Below are positions 62,036-64,000 of a DNA stretch of 64,000 nucleotides, one piece after another. The position numbers and the translations under genes are program-made. The notes beneath the pieces are model-generated. The model worked only from the letters and a program-made list of their open reading frames with translations, ran no database searches and had not been told where the DNA came from. Position 1 is the first letter of the stretch. Each line of letters opens with the position of its first letter. The stretch spans positions 62,001-126,000 of the forward strand of contig NZ_LN909044.1 of assembly GCF_001486585.1 (NCBI RefSeq), read 5' to 3'. This DNA comes from Paenibacillus senegalimassiliensis (GTDB taxonomy: Bacteria; Bacillota; Bacilli; Paenibacillales; Paenibacillaceae).

Positions 62036-62106
62036 TTTCCCGTAGTCCGATCATTCCGGTGATCAGGTAGAGACATGCAAGCCCATTCTTGCACTTATAC
62101 GAGAAA
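62036..62106 (-). promoter_or_regulatory. Guanine-class purine riboswitch aptamer
   Basis: Minus-strand RNA: P1 TTTCTCGTA / TACGGGAAA; P2 TGCAAG / CTTGCA with its loop; J2/3 TGTCTCTACC; P3 CTGATCA / TGATCGG; J3/1 ACTAC. The conserved TATAA before P2 and the C in J3/1 (ACTAC rather than ATTAT) mark the guanine class. Controls xpt-pbuX by premature termination at 61918-61949. Confidence 0.92.
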
Positions 62107-62235
62107 ATGAATTTAACTTCGCACACAATGTTAGAAGTATAACGCAAATGTACGCGGGAATGGAAGAGGGATTTGGTGGGCGCGGGAAAAGTTCTTAAAA
62201 AGTTTTTCGTTTTTGTGTCCGCCCCAAAGCGACAT

Positions 62236-62541
62236 CTATAAAGGTCTGGAATTCCGCGGTAGCAAATGGTTAAGCAGGGACTTCAGCTCCCCATCCTCTT
62301 TGTAAGTGGTCTCGCCCGTATCCAGGTGGCGCACACGGATTTCTTCATAGTCTGCGCTGGCCTGCGTCGGCTTGAAGATTAGGTTCTCCCGGTCTTCTAA
62401 CCGTAGATGGTAGCCCATGTCTTCAAACATTTGCAGAAGATCGCTCTCGTCCGGTAGCTTCCCTGGGTCAATGAAGATTAATCCCCTCAGCTCCTTCGTG
62501 CCATCTTTATGTACAACATCGAAGTGTACGATGCATTCCAT
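62236..62541 (-). CDS. Hypothetical protein, 101 residues
   Basis: Not recognised. From ATG 62541 (GGGAG and GAGG upstream). Soluble, mixed alpha/beta, acidic (DESDLLQMFEDMGYHLRLED), with no cysteine cluster or signal. A longer frame to 62604 has no ribosome binding site. Separate from neighbours. Confidence 0.7.
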   Translation of the reverse strand: MECIVHFDVVHKDGTKELRGLIFIDPGKLPDESDLLQMFEDMGYHLRLEDRENLIFKPTQASADYEEIRVRHLDTGETTYKEDGELKSLLNHLLPRNSRPL

Positions 62542-62605
62542 ATGCCTCACGCTCCCGAAATGATAGTTGCGGCATTTAGCTTCCCCTGCCGGCTTCATAA
62601 GCATA

Positions 62606-62634
62606 CAGCCGCCGGAGCAGAACCCCGGCGGCTG
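62606..62634. terminator. GC-rich hairpin upstream of the 101-residue gene
   Basis: CAGCCGCCGG pairs with CCGGCGGCTG. No T-run follows on the minus strand, so it could equally be a leader structure; it lies between the zinc-ribbon gene and this gene. Confidence 0.4.
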
Positions 62635-62761
62635 CGTACTTACTATATATTACGGACATCCCCGCCGCTTGGGCGGTTCATTTTATTACAACACCGTGAA
62701 CTTTTCCATTTACGAGCACAAGCCAGCTAAGTGCTCATGAATTGGAATAGCCCCCGTTAGG

Positions 62762-63598
62762 CTAGATTTGCTCTGAGCCGCAATGCGGGCACCATTTGGT
62801 TCCCTTGACCAGAATCGAGCCGCAAATTTGACATTTGACCGTGGCGACCCGAGTCTGTGGCGGCTCCTGCACAGGTTCCTCCGTCTGCACCGCTGCTTCC
62901 GCCGTTTCGGTCCATTTACGAATTCGAAGATCCAGATCATCCTGACGTTTGCGCTCCCGCTCCAGGTCACGCTGTAAACGCTCTTCCTCTTCGGGATCAA
63001 ATTCAGGCTGTGCCGGTTCAAACTCCCGCTGGGGTGCACGATATTCGATCTGATCCTCCTGCAAGGTCGCCGCCAGCAGCTTCTCCAGCTTGCCATCCAC
63101 CTTGGGCTCGCTTGTCTGAGATTCGCTAGGGACAAAGACGTCCTCTTCTAGCAGCGCATTTACACCCGGAGCTGCTATTGCATCGATTGATGTCTCCTTG
63201 ACAGGCGCCTCCGTGTATTCCTCCTTGGCTGCCGCTGGCTTCACCTTTAACAGCTTATGACCACAATACTGACAGAACATGGCCTCCTCCGCCACGCTAC
63301 GTCCGCAAGCGCCGCACAGACGTTCATTCTTCAATTCAGCCACCTTGAGGCGAATCTCGTCCCGCTCCTCCGTCAACAGATCACAGGTCTTGGCGAGATC
63401 CAACATTTCCTTATCCGCTTCGGACATGTCCTTCTTCCGGTAAGCATCATAGAAGACCTCACCCATTTTTTGAAAATATAACCCAAGCTCTCGTTCGATA
63501 TTTGAAATTTGCGTATTTAGCTTCCCGATCTCCACGACATTTTGCGCACGATCGGTCACCTTTCCCGCTCCATCTTTCAGTCGTTGTAAAATATTCAT
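62762..63598 (-). CDS. Zinc-ribbon protein with N-terminal coiled coil
   Basis: 278 residues. Residues 1-90 form a long helical coiled coil (VVEIGKLNTQISNIERELGL). A first zinc ribbon CGACGRSV...FCQYCG lies at about 95-115, an acidic/Glu-rich middle with Arg/Glu coil (LQRDLERERKRQDDLD) follows, and a second ribbon CQICGS...WCPHCG ends the protein. Soluble; role unknown. GGGGAGGAG precedes the ATG. Confidence 0.85.
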   Translation of the reverse strand: MNILQRLKDGAGKVTDRAQNVVEIGKLNTQISNIERELGLYFQKMGEVFYDAYRKKDMSEADKEMLDLAKTCDLLTEERDEIRLKVAELKNERLCGACGRSVAEEAMFCQYCGHKLLKVKPAAAKEEYTEAPVKETSIDAIAAPGVNALLEEDVFVPSESQTSEPKVDGKLEKLLAATLQEDQIEYRAPQREFEPAQPEFDPEEEERLQRDLERERKRQDDLDLRIRKWTETAEAAVQTEEPVQEPPQTRVATVKCQICGSILVKGTKWCPHCGSEQI

Positions 63599-63786
63599 GA
63601 GATGACTCCTCCCCGCGAAATATTCATTATCATACCAGATTTCACGCCGCTATGAAAACCGACTTCCGACTCAGGACGCGGCTTCCACGCTTTGGAAAGA
63701 AAATGGTTGTCAATTCCATAAATGATTCATGGCATGAATAGGTAGTTGAATAAGGGGCTTTTTCCCAGAGTCGACTCCTTCAAATT

Positions 63787-63954
63787 TTAGTTTTCCTTCG
63801 AATCCTTACCATCCTTTGACTGCTCTGAATAATAAGTATTGAGCAATTGGTCCAGTTCTTTAGATTTTTTTAGTACCTGAGAAGCGGAAATCCCGTACTT
63901 TTGAGCCAATTTATGCATCTCCAGACGCTTCTTCTCGATCGGCGATTTCTTCAT
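63787..63954 (-). CDS. Short Spo0E-family protein, 55 residues
   Basis: ATG at 63954 preceded by GAGAGGAGAAAG; the reading begins MKKSPIEKKRLEMHKLAQKY and continues through VLKKSKELDQLLNTYY to a TAA at 63787-63789. The helix-turn-helix hairpin with (S)KELDQLLNTYY matches the Spo0E family of aspartyl-phosphate phosphatases (SQ.LD signature, here SKELD). It may modulate the sporulation phosphorelay. Independent of the zinc-ribbon gene, ~190 bp away. Confidence 0.75.
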   Translation of the reverse strand: MKKSPIEKKRLEMHKLAQKYGISASQVLKKSKELDQLLNTYYSEQSKDGKDSKEN

Positions 63955-64000
63955 GCTGTGTCTTTCTCCTCTCTTTCTCCCTCCTTATATTAGTATAGGT

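Noticed and set aside
62036-62106. Adenine riboswitch alternative
   Set aside because: The J3/1 segment carries C (ACTAC), the guanine/xanthine-class base, and the genes are xanthine/guanine related.

Overview
This window looks like the chromosome of a spore-forming Firmicute close to Paenibacillus. The evidence is the mix of Spo0E-family phosphatases, a LytS/KinB-like sensor kinase, LplABC-type sugar transporters, a caa3 oxidase operon (ctaC-G), EcsAB, bacilliredoxin, AGGAGG-type ribosome binding sites and frequent TTG/GTG starts. No rRNA, tRNA, prophage or CRISPR array is visible. The assignment to genus is inference from gene content; no species is claimed.

Left part (1-19.9 kb) is about carbohydrates. 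A first minus-strand operon (permease, permease, solute-binding lipoprotein, BadF/BadG-type sugar kinase) sits below an AraC regulator. After acpS-mutY and an AraC/GyrI-type regulator comes a polysaccharide-utilisation locus: an ArsR-type regulator with a large C-terminal domain, GH2-GH43, then binding protein, two permeases and a second GH2-GH43 pair. The glycosidases lack signal peptides, so imported oligosaccharides (probably arabinan or arabinogalactan derived) are cut inside the cell. Both operons start at near-consensus sigma-A promoters built the same way: a CcpA cre-like site covers the -35 and a nearly identical 20-bp box follows the -10.

Middle part (19.9-50.2 kb): a YknWXYZ-like membrane export operon, nadE, a bacilliredoxin, an orphan sensor kinase, a flavoprotein, ecsAB, MarR, an MFS exporter, a GNAT enzyme, a Spo0E-like protein, free-methionine-R-sulfoxide reductase, a lipoteichoic-acid-synthase-like protein, a MATE exporter, AraC, a two-component system with two PepSY proteins that end in poly-Asp tails, an ADP-ribosylglycohydrolase, a TraB/GumN protein, and a YtrA-type GntR/ABC operon with a clear promoter and operator.

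Right part (50.2-64 kb): ctaM-like DUF420 gene, ctaG, ctaFEDC (caa3 cytochrome c oxidase), an intact IS4-family element inserted in the terminator of map, map, small genes, and the xpt-pbuX purine operon under a guanine-class riboswitch, then a zinc-ribbon protein and a short Spo0E-family gene.

The least ordinary things are repeats and regulation: two ~190-nt intergenic elements each carrying four imperfect palindromes with the same 52/63/51-nt spacing; a MITE-like family (TAGAGGNNGTTCAAAAAGTCG ends) with at least six copies, two abutting stop codons; the twin promoters of the glycosidase locus; a MutY whose C-terminal recognition domain appears gutted; and an IS insertion whose 12-bp target duplication splits a perfect GNRA-loop terminator.
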